Positions 5,812 to 5,842 of a DNA stretch of 5,842 nucleotides are shown one piece after another. The DNA lies in NCBI GenBank assembly GCA_947499755.1, contig CANMPU010000076.1, forward strand, positions 1 through 5,842. The letters run 5' to 3'. Position 1 is the stretch's first letter; each line of letters starts with the position of its first letter. The notes under the pieces are model-generated. The model was given only the letters and a program-made list of their open reading frames with translations. It ran no database searches and had not been told where the DNA came from. The position numbers were made by a program, and so were the translations under genes. Origin of the DNA: Betaproteobacteria bacterium (GTDB taxonomy: Bacteria; Pseudomonadota; Gammaproteobacteria; Burkholderiales; CANMPU01).

Positions 5812-5842
5812 CGTCTAAAAAAATCGATGTACAAGATAGTCG
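5784..5842. repeat. Long near-perfect inverted repeat (fold-back) at the window end
   Basis: Bases 5784-5805 are the exact reverse complement of 5821-5842: 22 bp without mismatch. Inside, A5806 faces A5820 (one mismatch), then TTTAG at 5807-5811 pairs with CTAAA at 5815-5819 around a CGT loop at 5812-5814. In total 27 of 28 positions pair. The left arm is the 3' end and stop codon of the ZIP gene, and the right arm ends at the last base of the window, so its true length is unknown. It may be a terminator hairpin or, more likely, a snap-back chimera at a contig end. Confidence 0.9.

Overview
The window is chromosomal housekeeping sequence, most likely from a betaproteobacterium with moderate GC (mid-40s percent by eye). 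That placement rests on recalled family resemblance. The release factor 2 tail, the ZIP transporter with its HNFVDG and HEIPQE motifs, and the glycine-zipper protein all look betaproteobacterial. The gene neighbourhood (prfB-lysS; bamD divergent from rluD-pgeF) fits beta- or gammaproteobacteria. I see no mobile element, phage gene, tRNA, rRNA or CRISPR array, and no gene-free stretch over 300 bases.

Layout. (1) Plus strand, 2-1694: the last 55 codons of prfB, then complete lysS 16 nt later, a translation pair. (2) After an 81-nt gap, 1776-2447 on the plus strand: a membrane-anchored glycine-zipper protein. It converges on (3) bamD, minus strand, 2475-3266, with only 27 nt between the stops, part of which forms a small hairpin. 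(4) bamD is divergent from rluD, and their candidate ATG codons overlap in one CATG. A consensus -10 for bamD lies inside the 5' end of the longest rluD frame. (5) rluD, pgeF and a ZIP-family metal transporter follow on the plus strand with gaps of 10 and 29 nt, probably one operon. (6) The last 31 nt carry no gene but fold back on the 3' end of the ZIP gene.

The genes cover translation termination (RF2), tRNA charging (LysRS), 23S rRNA pseudouridylation (RluD), outer-membrane protein assembly (BamD), peptidoglycan fidelity (PgeF) and divalent metal transport (ZIP). The glycine-zipper protein is the only one whose role I cannot name.

I found no convincing new biological system. The most notable item is a 22-bp perfect inverted repeat that begins inside the ZIP coding sequence and runs to the last base of the window. 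It looks more like a snap-back assembly or amplification chimera at a contig end than an ordinary terminator, although a real terminator is not excluded. Secondary points are the crowded bamD/rluD start region and a perfect TATAAT immediately before a pgeF start that has no visible ribosome-binding site.
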